Part shown: piece after piece, positions 44,461 to 56,657 of the stretch
Layout: the number at the start of each line of letters is the position of its first letter
How positions within the stretch are numbered: position 1 is the stretch's first letter
NCBI GenBank assembly: GCA_963971425.1
Contig: OZ020516.1
Span: 15,178,593-15,242,592, forward strand
Length of the DNA stretch: 64,000 bases
From: Bryoerythrophyllum caledonicum
Taxonomy: Eukaryota > Streptophyta > Bryopsida > Pottiales > Pottiaceae
Reading direction: 5' to 3'
Notes under the pieces: model-generated
Told to the model about the DNA's origin: nothing
The model's database searches: none
The model's input: only the letters and a program-made list of their open reading frames with translations
Made by a program: the position numbers and the translations under genes

Positions 44461-47400
44461 ATGCATTGCACAACTTCCTGAGAAATATGGTCTCAGATTG
44501 CTCTCTTCCATTCTCAAACATCTGAGGATTCTATCTCAAGCCTTCATGAAAAATTCTATTTGACCATGCTAGAGGATAACGAATCAGCTATACCATTCAT
44601 TAGCAAGATCCAACACCTGGCCAGACAGCTTGAGGAGTTCGGAGAGCATGTTTCGGAAGGGCAAATTCTTAGTAAAGTGAAGAGTAGTCTACCACCGAGC
44701 TTTGAGTCTTTGCTGTTAGCGTGGGATAGCGTTCCATCTGCTGAACAAACCTTGCGCTCTTTCTTTGCTCGACTCATTAAGCGAGAAAATTCTTTACGCA
44801 GTCGTGATGGTCGTTCTGATGCTCACCTCTATAAGGTATTCTTTACCTCAAGTAAGCTTTCTCCTCATTCCTCTTCTAGTTGATCTGAGCGTTCATCACA
44901 TGACTCCAAATCCTCTATCGCTAGAACTTCTAAAGTTCATGCTCCTTCTAAAGCTCGGAATCAACGAAGCTATCAGGCTAATCAAGATCATAAAAAACGT
45001 GTCAAGCGGATTCTACGTCTTAAAGCCCATTTGGTTTGCTTTAATTTTGGCGAGCCATCACATTGGAGGAGAGAGTGTCCCTATGAGACCATGAGTGGCC
45101 ACAACAGTGAGCGTAGTCTTTCACCTGCTCGTCCTTCTAAGCATGATCGTGGAGGACCTTCTCTTAAGAGGAAGAAGACCTCTTGTAGCCATGCTAGCCA
45201 AGCACATGTTATGGATAGATCCGACTCTCAAGATTCGGCATTTGATGACTCTTCTGAACTTGCTAGTGAGGCTTATTGTACTTCATCCTCAAGAGGACAT
45301 TCGCATGATCCTGCTATTGATGACACAAATTGGTATGCGGATTCTACTGCTACAGAGCACATGACGGATAATCGTGATTGGATTTATACGTTTGTGTTTG
45401 TTCCTGACAAGACCTGAAGCGTTATAGTTGCTGATGATCACAAGCTTTATGTTCGAGGCGTTGGTAACATTTTGTTGACCTCAGTTGTAAACGGTGTCTC
45501 AAGGACTGAGAAGCTTTCAGACGTTCTATATATCCCTGATTTGAAGAGGAACTTAGTGTCTATTCCTCAACTCATGAAGTCTGGTTTAGCCATTGTGTTC
45601 GTTCACAATTTTTGCAAGATGATATTAGCTAATCATGGCACTGGCCGTATGGTATTTACTGGACATATGGATCGAGGCTTCTTACGTATGGACGTCACTG
45701 TTGTAACTTGCTCATCATGAGCAAATCTTGTGACTGTGGATCAAGCTGAACATTCAGTTAAGATCACTCAATGTGCGTCCTGCGCTTTGAGGCGTTGGCA
45801 CGAAAGGTTTTGCCATGCTAGCTATGCTACTGTCAAATATATGGCAAGGCACGGTACTGTTTCTGGATTACTAGTGTTTGAGAAATCTGCACCCGTAGTT
45901 TGTAGAGGTTGTACTCATGGAAAGCAACATAGACTCCCTTTCCAGGTTAATTCTGATTTAGATCGTGAGAATCACCGGTCTCGACATCCTGGTGTTTTCA
46001 TTCATTCCGATGTCTCAAGACCGCTGGAAGTGCCATCCAGAGGAGGTCATCGTTTTTTCCTGCTCTTCAAAGATGATCATAGTCATTTTCAGTTTGTTTT
46101 CTTCATAGCACACAAGAATGAGGTATTTGAGTGCTTCAAGGAGCTGTATACTCGCCTCCAAAATGAGCTTAGCCATAGTATCAGAACCATCAGGAGTGCC
46201 AATGGCACTGAGTATAGAAACCAAAACTTCAGAAAGTTTTGTGTTGACCATGGAATTCGTCATGAATTTAGCACACCATATCCTCCTGAGCAGAATGCGG
46301 TTGTTGAATGTGAGAATCGAACTGTCGTAGAAGCGGCACGGTGCATGCTACTTACTTGCAAGATTGACCGTCAATTTTGGAGAGAAGCCATCGCAACTGC
46401 AGGTATATACTCTTAATCAAGTTTTATCCCAAACCATTCAGAGTAAAACTCCTTTTGAGATGTTTTATGGTGAGATTCCATCAATTGCTCATCTTTGAAC
46501 ATTTGGCAGTCTTGCATATATGCATGTCCCGAAGCAGCATCGTCGTAAACTTGATAGTAAGACCTGTGAGTGCATCTTCTTGGGATACTGTGAAACTACT
46601 CGTGGCTATCGATTATGGACCTTAGAGAAGAATTCTCTCATCATCTCTCGAGATGTAATTTTTTATGAAGATTCTTCTGCATCAGTAACTTCACCTTCGC
46701 CTGTCTGTTCTGATTTCTTCACTGAGTCGATTGTTTCCTAAGGATACTGTGATTGGACAAGCTATTGATTCGTCACCTTCATCTTCTTTGTCGGCTTCTT
46801 CTTCATTGGCTTCATCTTCGAATCTTGACTCTGGTCAAGCTGCGGCTAGTGCTTTATCGAACATAAATGGTCATTTGCATATTGAGCCTCCTGATGCGCA
46901 TTGAAGCAGTGGGAGTTTTTCTCGTTCAAGAGACACTTCTTCTCATCCTAATGTGCTCAATAGTCGAAGTGCACCTGTCAGTTATGGTTCCACCCCTCCT
47001 GCTCAGGTCAACAGTGGGAGTTCTCTATAAGTCTCTGGTGTTGGTTGTGAAAATTCATCTGAAGATTGTCATCTATTCAATGGGAGTAATCAGGAGCAAA
47101 TGTTCACTGAAGGTAACAGGGATTCTTCTATCAGTGAGAGTTATATTCTCCCTGCAGCATCTGGATCTGAATCCCCTGATGAACTAAATCCTGTAATTCG
47201 AACCCGATCACTTAGTGAGCTTCTTCGTATCTTGCCACCAGTTGCCTCATCCACCAACTTGGTTAATGATACCATGAAGTATTCAAGAGCGAGCCTCGTT
47301 AAACGCTGCTTTGCATTTGTCTGAGTGTGATCATTGGCGTAATGCCATGAATGACGAGTACAATTCCCTTCTCATCAATCGAACATGGGATTTACAGGAT

Positions 47401-48840
47401 TTACCCTCAGGCTGACATCCGATTTCGTGCAAGTGGCTTTTTAAGCTTAAGCATAATGCTGATGGATCAATTGCGCGATAGAAGGCTCGTTTAGTAGCGC
47501 GAGGATTCTCTCAAATGCCGGGACTAGATTACGGTGAAACTTTTGCGCATGTGGCCAAGCTTGACAACATTCGCACTATTCCATTGATTGTAGCAGCGGA
47601 GGATTATGATAAGCGGCAATTCGACATTAACCATCATTCCTTCATGGGGATTTAGTCGAAGAAATTTACATGATGCAGGCTCCTAGGTACGAGGTTCTTG
47701 GTTGCCAAGTATATCGTTTGAGGAAGAGTATTTACGGATTAAAACAAGCATCCAGAGTGTGGAACACAAAGTTTGACGTTGTTATTCGTCACTTTGATGT
47801 TATTCCTACTCGAGAAGATCCTTGTGTTTATGTGTCATCATCTTCCTCGCGACTCATCACCACAATCTTTGTGGATGACAGTTTGGCCATCTACAAATCA
47901 CCTTCTCGACTCATGGAGTTCATTCAGTATTTGAAGCAGCTATTTGACATTACGGATAGACTTGCGGATGTCTACATTGGCTTACGGATCATCAGAAATT
48001 GTTTCTCCTACGAGATTACAATTGATTAGGCTCGTTTTACCTTATCCATCCTAGTTAAGTTTGGATTTGTTAATTCAAATTATGTTTCCACCCCTACGGA
48101 TTCCAATGTCCAGCTCCAAGCTGTTCATTCGGCAGATACAGATGAGAAGCCTCAATTTCCGTATCAAGAAATGGTTGGTAGCTGTTTGTATCTGGCTACT
48201 TGCACACGTCCTGATCTATCATTTTCGGTGACACGAGTTGCATAGTTTTCATCAAACTATCGGGAGATACATTGTACTGCGGTGAATAGATTGTTCAAAT
48301 ACTTACGCGGTACTTCGAAGCTTGCGATTTGTTATTCAAGACCGTCCAATTGTTTGAACCAGATTAGCACATATGCTCAATCTTCTGATTATGCTAGAGA
48401 TCTTGACGATCGCAAGTCAAAAAGTTGCATCGTTATCATAATGAACAGTGGACCGATTATGTGGATATCAAGGAAGCAAATGTGTACTGCAAGTTCCACC
48501 ATAGAGGCTGAGTATACCGCTGCTTCACTTGCGAGTAAAGAAACGCACTAGGCTCGGAGTTTACTTTCCAGTATCGATTTTCTTCACTCTGCACCAACTC
48601 CGTTGTTCAGTGACAATGAAGCTGCCATTCGAATTGTTTACAATCCTGAGCATCACAAAAGGATGAAGCACATTGGGGTAGCATTCCACGTTATCAGGGA
48701 ATATCAAGCAAATCAAGAGATCAACATCCAGTACATCTCTTCTATCGAGCAACTGGTTGATATGTTTACCAAGGCCTTGCCCTCTGTTCCTTTTCTTTGC
48801 TTATGTTCTACTCTGAACTTGTGTATCTCGGGCAAATAAG
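44460..48840 (+). mobile_element. Degenerate Ty1/copia retrotransposon, 5'-truncated
   Basis: Domain order is gag, protease, integrase, reverse transcriptase, RNase H, as in Ty1/copia. Gag: SLHEKFYLTMLEDNESAIPF and a knuckle CFNFGEPSHWRREC whose second Cys is Phe. Protease: WYADSTATEHMTDN. The pre-integrase region has WHERFCHASYATVKYM and CRGCTHGKQHRLPF. Integrase: FIHSDVSRPLEVPSRGGHRF, then RSANGTEY, where the second catalytic Asp is Ala, and VVECENRTVVEAARC. Reverse transcriptase: WLFKLKHNADG, SIYGLKQASRVWNTKFD and TTIFVDDSLAIY (the Y/F-V-D-D box). RNase H: SSTIEAEYTAAS and FSDNEAAIRIV. Numerous stops and shifts occur, for example at 45,415, 46,414 and 47,655. No 5' LTR, primer-binding site or gag start is present. 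Confidence 0.92.
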
Positions 48841-49075
48841 TGGGAGACTAGTGAATGGAAGGTCTTTGCACCTTTGATATGATGTCACTGAGTGGGACTA
48901 TTGACGCAAAGTAGTAACTAGTGAGTTCATGCAGATTACTAGTTACACTGTTAGATCCAGTGACACATATCATTCATGTCGGGATGAGAATCATCCATTG
49001 GCTGTCTTTTTGAGTATGAGTACTTGTGTGTTGTGAGTTGTTTTTTAGTGTGTAGTTGTTGTAGTTCCTGAGATT
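48841..49075. other. Possible 3' LTR remnant of the copia element
   Basis: AAGTGGGAGACTAGTG just after the RNase H stop resembles a polypurine tract followed by a TG start. No second copy was found to prove an LTR, so this is positional inference. Confidence 0.35.
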
Positions 49076-49181
49076 TGTAGAGCGTTTGCGCCATAGCTTG
49101 TAAGAATTTGTGATTCAGTTAGGTACAGAAGGCATTTACATCAATAAATTCTTACAAGCTATGGCGCAAGCGCTCTACAAA
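49076..49181. repeat. 32-bp inverted repeat, one arm inside copia gag
   Basis: GTAGAGCGTTTGCGCCATAG... (about 49,077-49,108) is the inverse, with one mismatch, of the stretch AATTCTTACAAGCTATGGCG...CTCTAC (about 49,145-49,180). The loop is about 38 nt. The right arm reads into the gag of the second copia fragment; the left arm is its reverse complement. A transcript would fold into a near-perfect hairpin. Confidence 0.85.
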
Positions 49182-49780
49182 CTTCTTGAACCACATCAAC
49201 GAAGTGAAGGCACTTGCGGATCAACTAGCTTATTTGGATGTCTCCGTGAGAGATGAAGATGTGGTCATAACCTTGTTTGCCTCCTTCATATGAACACTTG
49301 ATCACCGCCTTAGAAACCTTCTACATGAAAGATTTCAACATAGAGTTTTTGACGACGCCATTGATCATGCACAAAGTGTCCAAGCGCAAGGAGAAGGAGA
49401 CCGATGGCGATGATGTGGTCTTGGTGTCAAGACAAAATAAGTGGAGTGGTTCATCTTTACATAGCAAGTCTGAGGTATGTTACAATTACAATAGATTGGA
49501 TCACATTGCTCGCAATTGCTTTGAGCCAAAGAAGTAGGAGCGAGACAATACAAATCAAGAAGCAGCAAAGGAGAATGCCAACCATATCAAATATGAAGCA
49601 TTTACTACTCATGATGGACCCCAATCAAAGTCCATGTACTAGAAAAGAGGAGAAATTGGATGCCAAAGAAGGAGATGTAGTGCCTTCATCAACACCTTTA
49701 GCAAGCAATGAAGACTTTGGAAGGTTACAAGAGTCGCAGTTTCCAAGAAGGGAGCGCCGCCTACTTGGTGAATAGTAGAA
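49150..49780 (+). pseudogene. Second copia gag fragment
   Basis: NFLNHINEVKALADQLAYLDVSVRDEDVVITLFASF, then after a one-base shift PPSYEHLITALETFYMKDFN and VCYNYNRLDHIARNCFEP, match copia gag (UBN2) with a zinc knuckle whose second Cys is Tyr. It differs clearly in sequence from the gag at 44.5 kb, so it is another element. No protease or polymerase follows. Confidence 0.8.
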
Positions 49781-49961
49781 AAGCCACATTTTGCCTCAAC
49801 ATGAAATGGAACATGCTAATATGGCATCATTTGTGGACCCTTTGAATATGACAACATCTATTCAGTGTTGTCTAACTTTTCTTTTTGGCCTCAATTTACA
49901 GTATGTCAAATAAAAAATTTGGCATGAATACCCTATGCCGTGATGCCGTGATTGCTTTCAA

Positions 49962-50085
49962 AATTTTGGAAAATATAAATTTTTGTCTAGGTGATTACCA
50001 CATATAATGTCAAAGTGCTACCCCTCTAATGCATAGGTGATATCCATGTAATACTTAGGTGATATCCATTGTGTCCATGTCCAAG
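49962..50085. repeat. Dispersed GGTGATACC-type repeat, copy 2
   Basis: GAAAATATAAATTTTTGTCTAGGTGAT... parallels 19,245-19,345, with the same order of ~20-bp phrases (GTGATATCCATGTAATACTTAG...). The ends look like those of the copy at 19.3 kb (TTGTGTC). Confidence 0.65.
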
Positions 50086-50837
50086 TCATTGTTTCAAAAA
50101 AAAAAATCTTTTGATATAGAGGTGATGAAAGCAACCACTAGCTATGGTAGTATATAGTTGGCCAATGGCAATGGAAATAAACTTTACTTTTATTTCCACT
50201 CTTTGCACAAAATGAGTATTTTTGGGGTAATTTTGGTATAACATAGTCATGGTCCTCTAGGGGTTAACAAAAGCATTACCCTAGCCATACATGGCCACAT
50301 CAGTTTTGAAACCGTCACATTGTGGCTCTTGATGGTGTCCTCATTTTATTTCTTCCTCTTTCTTCAAGCTAACAGAGAATATGTCTTCATTCTTTTTGTG
50401 GTTTGCCTTCATATGTTCTTCATTGTGAGCTTGTGTTGATGGCGACAAGTTGGCCCAGTTGCCTGGAATATGGCCATCATTCTGTTCCATATGCTGGAGC
50501 AGTCATTTCATTGCAGATACCTGAAGTTTGAGAGGAAGTGCAACCGTATGGCAGGGTTTTCTATATGTCCTCTAGAAGTTGCTTGATCATTTGTGATTAG
50601 AGTCACAAAAGCTGAAATTGTTCAGATTGTGTATGACATCTGCTTTGACATTCAAATCATGTGCGATTGTCACATGGTTTTTGTCTCTGTGCTGAGGATA
50701 TTACATTGCATTGGATTATAAGTTCTGCTTCCATAACCTAATTAGGGTTTACCATGAGACCCTGCTTCCTGGATTCGATCTGACCAATCTCCGGCTGCTT
50801 AGGACTCAGAGGATAAACCTCACTTGTGAACCTTCAA

Positions 50838-51329
50838 ATGCAGGTATATGTGAGAGATGCACACATTCAAGATGTGAAAATGGAGGCTCCATCACATGAT
50901 AACTCAAAGGGATCAGAAAACAGGAGGATCAGACGTAAAGGAAGATTGAGTCGTGCCATAGCCAAAGTGGGTCATCGCGAAGGCAAGAGAGGGCACCCTA
51001 AAATCAAGTCGGTGGTGAGCACCATCATGTTCTCCCTCACCAAGGAATCTCTGCAGTATCTCAAAGGACCGGAAGGCGAGGCCGCCATGGCGGACATCAT
51101 GACTCACCTGGCCCTCACCTTCTCTCGCTTCATGGTCTCAGAGTACGCTCGCCATGCCACCCGCGTCATTGCGGAGGAGGCCGCAACCGGACTCTATGAG
51201 GGAGTAGTGTTCAAAGCGGAGCTTGCGACCAAGGCGCCGCGCTTCATTCTGGTCGGAGCTTACGCTGCGTTGCTGGCCGTAGGGCTGCTCCTGTGCCTGT
51301 GGCGATTCTCCATCTATGGCAGAGGGTAA
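50838..51329 (+). CDS. Short protein or 3' exon with C-terminal membrane segment
   Basis: I do not recognise this protein. From ATG 50,838 (163 aa) or ATG 50,880 (149 aa, MEAPSHDNSKGSENRR) it has a basic N-terminus (NRRIRRKGRLSRAIAKVGHREGKR). A helical domain rich in Ala/Glu follows (EAAMADIMTHLALTFSRFMVSEYARHATRVIAEEAATGLYEG), then a single membrane segment near the end (FILVGAYAALLAVGLLLCLW), and a stop at 51,327. The region is G/C-rich in the manner of the genes here and unlike its A/T-rich surroundings, and it is unbroken. CAAATGCAG at 50,835-50,843 could be an acceptor site, so this may be the last exon of a larger gene whose upstream exons I could not place. Confidence 0.55.
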   Translation: MQVYVRDAHIQDVKMEAPSHDNSKGSENRRIRRKGRLSRAIAKVGHREGKRGHPKIKSVVSTIMFSLTKESLQYLKGPEGEAAMADIMTHLALTFSRFMVSEYARHATRVIAEEAATGLYEGVVFKAELATKAPRFILVGAYAALLAVGLLLCLWRFSIYGRG

Positions 51330-52129
51330 AACGCTCTGTTCCTGCTCTGTGATTCTCTTTCTTTTTCTGACACCTCCAATGTTATTATTTGCAATGTGAA
51401 CGAACGTGGAGTTGTTGCAGCTGATTTGCTGACCCAAAATCTGTGGTCTGGTCAATGGTTAACCGTAGTCAACCATGATGCTCTGCAAGCCCTGCAGAGC
51501 AAGTGGATGTTCACATGCTGTGATGGCCACAGGATGGTGACATATGGGCAACGTACCACATCATCCCATGACAAATACTCTAATCGGTTGAGTACTGACT
51601 GACTTTGTGAGAAACCTCTGGAGCCAAGAGACGTCGATGGGAGCCTCTGAGTCTAAACCTGTGTTGACTTGGTCACGTGTAAAGATCAATACCCGGATCA
51701 TTAGAGGACAAGCCGCTTGTGAGTTCAGTACCCTAATCCAGATTCATTTTTACATGGTTCGGAAGGTACTTTTGTTATGGACTCGTGCTGACCCATGCAC
51801 AGCTCGAAAGGGGAGCTCCTGAAGGAAAATGGATTGGTGACAGAGCGCATGGACGACCGACTGATCAAGGGGCGTTCATCAGGTTGATGTTGTTGTTGAG
51901 GAGGTTGATCCTCGAGTATCAGAGGGGGGCACAAATTTGCTGTTCAAGGAGTGTACCACGATGCCTCAGACCCTTTCCCAGTGTGGGAAGGTGCTTTCTC
52001 TGTTGACAGGGAAAAGGTCCTATTCAAGCAGAGTAGAGGGTAGGCCTTTTTCCATTGACCCCAGATGTGACTGCGGCGTAAAAAGAGAGAAGAAACTATA
52101 ATGACACTCTTGCAATGAAATTTTCATTT

Positions 52130-52237
52130 GCAATGAACACTCTTAGTTCGACACTTTTTTTGGTGAAGTGTCGAAGGCAGAGTCAAAAGCTTGTTCATTT
52201 ACAGTGTGAAAAACAGCCCCCTTGTGCTGGTGATGCT
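52130..52237. mobile_element. MITE remnant of the CACTAGT-AAATG family
   Basis: CACTCTTAGTTCGACACTTTTTTTGGTGAAGTGTCG and the closing GTGTGAAAAACAGCCCCCTTGTGC repeat the family's subterminal words in inverted order. Confidence 0.5.
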
Positions 52238-52345
52238 GAATAGGATGACGCTACATTGTCTTGTTTCTTTTAAAAAATAAACGACCTGAGCAAGTATATT
52301 GCAGAGTTTTCCTAATTTGCTGCACAGATTTCTGTCACTATGACG

Positions 52346-52482
52346 CACTGGTATTAGTGGGGCTTTTTTCGACACCCTAAATTCGACACTTTTTGGTGAA
52401 GGATCTAAAAGATCGTCGGAAAAAGTATCCAAAACTTTATGTTTAGTGTAAGGTTTCGGAAACAGCCCTATTTGTACTCGTG
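52346..52482. mobile_element. MITE of the CACTAGT-AAATG family
   Basis: Left end CACTGGTATTAGTGGGGC...CGACACCCTAAATTCGAC; right end GGTTTCGGAAACAGCCC followed by TATTTGTACTCGTG. The TIR is decayed. Confidence 0.55.
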
Positions 52483-52727
52483 ACGGCTTTCTTACCATTC
52501 CACATTTTCCAGGCGAGAAATTTATTCACTTTAAGACTACGGCACCAATTTGTAGACTCTGAGGCGATGTTTCAACAGATATTGCATTCTTTAAAATACT
52601 CTAAGGCACATAATCCTCTCTGAAAAAGGTATCCTTCCCAGACACAAGCAGTTTTCAGCCTGTGAATAAGATTTCACTTCAAATTCATTCTCCGTCTTCA
52701 AATGCGATGGGGAAACGGGATAGCCTC

Positions 52728-52869
52728 AATGTACAAATGGGGCTGTTTCGGACGCTCTAAATTTGACACTTTCACATGATGCGCAAGTTGTAGACACTTT
52801 TTTCGACCCTGTTTTCAACACGTCACATAATAGTGTCGAGTGTCGAAAACAGCCTCATTTGCACTAGTG
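52728..52869. mobile_element. Best-preserved MITE of the CACTAGT-AAATG family
   Basis: Left end CAATGTACAAATGGGGCTGT...GCTCTAAATTTGACAC; right end GTGTCGAAAACAGCCTCATT followed by TGCACTAGTG. The two ends are inverse to each other over about 25 bp with a few differences. Confidence 0.7.
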
Positions 52870-53843
52870 TCTAATACACTATAAGAAGTGGAATTTTGGA
52901 GGCCATAATGGACGCGAGGAAGCCGTATGAAGTGCTGCAAGATGGCAGGTCTGAGCACTAAGCTATAGGCTGAGCTCAATGTTGTCGAAGTTAGCCTTCT
53001 GGACACGGGTATCCTGCTGTAGTCAGATTATCACCTTGCTCTATCCGAGACCGCCATGCTTTAAATTATTTTCTAGCGATGTGGTGTGAGTAACACGGAT
53101 TTGAATGTCAACGCTACGCTCTCCTCGATCATTGTTCTAATCAAACAGGTAAGTGCGCCAACATGATCATGCGTCTAAGTTATAGCCAAGCTCAGAAATA
53201 GAGCACCTTTAACTTTCACATCTTGTAAAATTCTTTCTTGGCAGGGCACACCCAACGCTATGCTGCATAGACGTAGTAATTAATCATGCCATGGAGATCG
53301 GTCTCTGCAAAGTGGCTGCGTGATTTTTACTTGTGACTGGCGCAGAAGAGGGTTCACTGTTCACTATTTATTGCCAGGAGTTTGGAGGCAATTTCCGTGA
53401 GTTTGCATATTGACAGGGATAGTGACACAGGAGAGACGAAAAACTCAGGTTTGTTATTCTCCATGAAGTTCTCCTCACACGTAGTCTTCAAGGATGTCTG
53501 TCCAGTGTCACTATCCTAATCAATCCAGTTGCATCGAAGTGTGTGAGCACTAATAGAAAAGATACACACTGAGAAGAACCTGTGCACACACCGCGAGCAT
53601 TATTGCCGACACCATCGATGTGGGTACATGTCAAGAGGGATCGGGTTCGGAGCCCACTAGTATCTGTGAAGTATTCTAGTCAAGATCAGTGTCTGATCAT
53701 CTCCGGCTACTACATCATCTTGTTTGTCCTGTGCAGAGCCTTCGTGACGTCCATTATTGCAGAGGATCGCTGCCCAACTCTGTTCTAGTAGAATACACAT
53801 ATAAAATTTACATTCCCAGAGCCGAGACCACGTCCGACTAGTC

Positions 53844-55547
53844 ATGAAAGGTCCCAGCGAAAGACGCGCTGCAATGTTGATTTCCGTCCTCGTGGTTGCG
53901 TCGCTGGTGGTTTCCATGGTGGACGCATCGCTGCCCATTCCGGCGCCCAACATTCCAACGCAGTGCAACAGCATTGAGAAATGCTGCATGCCGACCCCGT
54001 ACACGGGCACGCCCGGCATCCGCCAGTTCGAGTTCGAGCCCAAGCAGCCATGGCGCGTGCGCCGCCCCGCGCATCTGCTGAGCCAATTCGAGCTCGATAG
54101 ATTGGAGAGGGGATACGAGCTGCTGCGCGCGCTCCCGGACTCGGACCCGCGCTCACTGCTGAACCAGAAGAACCTGCACTGCCTGTACTGCGACAACGCG
54201 CTCTACTACCCGGAGCAGCAGTACCCGCTGGAGATCCACAACGGGTGGTACTTCCTGCCGTGGCACCGCATGTTCATGTACTGGCACGAGCGCATCCTGG
54301 CGAAGCTGCTGGACGATTCCTCGTTCGCGCTCCCCTACTGGGCGTGGGACAACCAGCAGGACACGGACCCTCCCGCGAACGTGATCCCGCCGCAGTACAG
54401 CAAAGCGAGCTCGTCGCTCTACGACCCCATTCGCAGCGACTGCTCACTCGCCAACCCCTACATCGACCTCGACACGCGCGACGGCATGTGCACCAACAAG
54501 AGCGCGGCGTTCATGCGCGCCCAGAACGACCGCCTCATCTACACGCAGCTCGTGACCGGCGCGCCCACGCCCGCACTCTTCTACGGCATGCCGTACTACT
54601 TCGGCGACTGGGGCGGCGCAGGGCCGGGAACGCTCGAGGACACGCCCCACGGCACCGTGCACGCGTGGGTAGGCGACCCCTACGCGCCGCCGCCCGAAGC
54701 GCCGTTCGACGACATGGGCAACTTCGGCCGCTCCGCCTACGACCCCATCTTCTACGCCCACCACGCAAATGTCGACCGCGTCTGGCTGCTCTGGACGAAC
54801 ATCCCCAACGGCGTGCGCACAATTCCCATGTCCGCCGCGTTCAACCACTCCCAGTTCACCTTCTACGACGAAAACGCCAATCTCGTCAAGATGAACGTCT
54901 CCCAAGTCCTCGACACCGACCTCCTCAGGTGCGCCCAGTTCGCATGAATCCACAGAACGCATTCCATTCTATTTCATCAGTTTAACCCTTTCTATTCCAG
55001 GTATAAATTTGAGAGTTTCCCTTCTCCGTGGATTACGAACGGAGTGGCGCGAGGGAAGGAGAACACGGTCGCGCTCTGCAACCCCCTCTCGAGATCCGCA
55101 GTCACCACCCTGATTAAAGCGACGCCGAAGCACTCCTCGCACGACTCCATTAACGTCACCACCCCGCTTACGTTCCGAGTGGACCGGCCCGCGCGGAGCA
55201 GCAAGGGCACCGAGGTGCTGGAGTTCTCGGGGATCCACTTCCCGAATGCCACGGCGCGGATGAACTTGAAGATGTACCTGTTTCACCCGCAGGCGGCGGT
55301 CAACAGTTCGGCGTGGTGCCCCGAGTACGTCGGCGCCTTCGACTTCGTCCCGCATGTCGGGCAGGTCGGGTACAACCCCAAGCGCCTGTACCGCGTCGCC
55401 GTCGGGCCCAAGCTGAAGCAGATCGGGAAAGATTACGTCAAGAGCATCATCGTCACCGTGATGCAGACCACCGCGGCGCCGGGCCAGAACGTCACATTCG
55501 ACAAGGCCAAAATCTTGCACGACTTGAGCCCCAGTGTCACACTCTAG
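53844..55547 (+). CDS. Polyphenol oxidase (type-3 copper), secreted, two exons
   Basis: Polyphenol oxidases oxidise o-diphenols to quinones with a dicopper centre. Exons are 53,844-54,928 and 55,001-55,547; the 72-bp intron is GT-AG (CTCAG/GTGCG...TTCCAG/GTATA). The 543-aa product starts with a hydrophobic signal (MLISVLVVASLVVSM at residues 11-25) and no chloroplast transit peptide, so it should enter the secretory pathway, unlike most flowering-plant enzymes. Copper A ligands lie in HCLYCDN (H112, with thioether C116) and HNGWYFLPWHRMFMYWHE (H132, H141). Copper B lies in HGTVHAWVG (H269, H273) and FYAHHANVDRVWLLW (H306/H307). Three cysteines near residues 41-48 could form the usual disulfides. 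NKS, NHS, NVS and NVT offer N-glycosylation sites. It is convergent with a second copy at 57.0-58.6 kb. No lesion is seen. Confidence 0.95.
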
Positions 55548-55548
55548 C

Positions 55549-56657
55549 TACACTAAACATTATATTTAGTGTTGGCAACACTAAACACGAACAACAACAC
55601 CAATTGTAGACTTGTAGCAACTCTAATTGTCAATTCCAACACCAATTGTGAACAATAGTAAGATTTAAAGAATTGAAAAATGAAGAAGTTGACATTTAGT
55701 GTTAGATTTTGAAATATACATGTGCACAAGTAGGCTAAAAGGGAGGCTGCCATTAAGAAATGGTGGCCCCAATACACTACACTAAAAGTTTCATTTAGTG
55801 TAATGGCACGAATAGTGTACTTACCTTAGTACACTAATTGCGAACAAGTTGACAAGTAGTGTACTAATTGCAAACAAGTGTACTTTCTCAAAAGATTATT
55901 TGATCAAAATTTACTTTATCAAAGATTACTTTATCGGAGTACACTTTATGGAAATTTAATTTTTTAAAAGCTTACTTTTTCAAGAGATTACTTTTTCAAG
56001 ATTTACTTCTTAAAAAGTTTACTTTTTCAAATTTTACATTTCCAAACATTTACTTTTTCAAAACTTTACTTTTTCAAAACCTTAATTTTTCAAAAATTTA
56101 CTTTTTCAAAATTCTACTTTTTTCCAAGTTTACTTTTGAAAAAGTTTACTTTTCAAACGTTTACTTTTCCAAATGTTTACATTTGGAAAAGCTTATTTTT
56201 ACAAAAGTTTACCTTTCAAAAGGTAAGTTGTCTTTTTCCCCCAAATTGATGTTTTTCCCTAGTTCTTGTTTTTTTCAAAAATGTTGTTTTTTCCTAATTG
56301 TTTTTTCCTAATTGTTGTTTTCGCAAAAATGTTGTTTTTTCCTATTTGTTGTTTTCCCAAATTGTTGTTTTTTCCTAATTGTTGTTTTTTCTCAATTGTT
56401 GTTTTTTCCAATTTTTTCTTTGTGAGTTTTATTTTTTCTCTTCTTCACCTTTTTGTACACATAATTCTCTTCTACTTTCAATACACTAAACGTGCACGTG
56501 TTAAAAAGTTAATATTCCAATCTTTACAAAAGTTCACAAATAGTGTAGTAGTTCACATTTAGTGTACTATTTTGTCACTACACTAATTGCGTAGTTGACA
56601 ATTAGTGTATGGGTTCGTATTTAGTGTCCACTATATTAAATGAAACTTTTAGTGTAG
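55549..56657. mobile_element. Non-autonomous DNA transposon between the two PPO genes
   Basis: CTACACTAAAAGTTTCATTT at about 55,777 is the inverse of the sequence ending at about 56,657 (AAATGAAACTTTTAGTGTAG). Many TTTAGTGT/ACACTAAA words lie near both ends, including 55,549-55,775, where a second end-like stretch occurs. The core 55,870-56,230 is a ~16-bp degenerate array (TTTACTTTTTCAAAA), and 56,235-56,420 repeats CCTAATTGTTGTTTTTT. There is no transposase. CACTA-like ends are suggested on the left only; no clean target duplication is seen. Related TTTAGTGT-rich sequence lies at 27.7-27.9 kb. Confidence 0.7.

Larger units (their letters stand above)
51330..53843. other. Intergenic stretch rich in MITEs, upstream of PPO 1
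   Basis: No gene is supported. Three MITE copies occur (next entries). The last few hundred bases before 53,844 should hold the polyphenol oxidase promoter, but I see no strong TATA box; ACACATATAAAATTTAC at about 53,792 is a weak candidate about 45 bp before the ATG. Confidence 0.4.

Noticed and set aside
54245..54985. 246-codon Arg/His-rich open frame
   Set aside because: It is an out-of-frame shadow of the G/C-rich polyphenol oxidase exon; the minus-strand frame at 54,444-54,962 is likewise a shadow.
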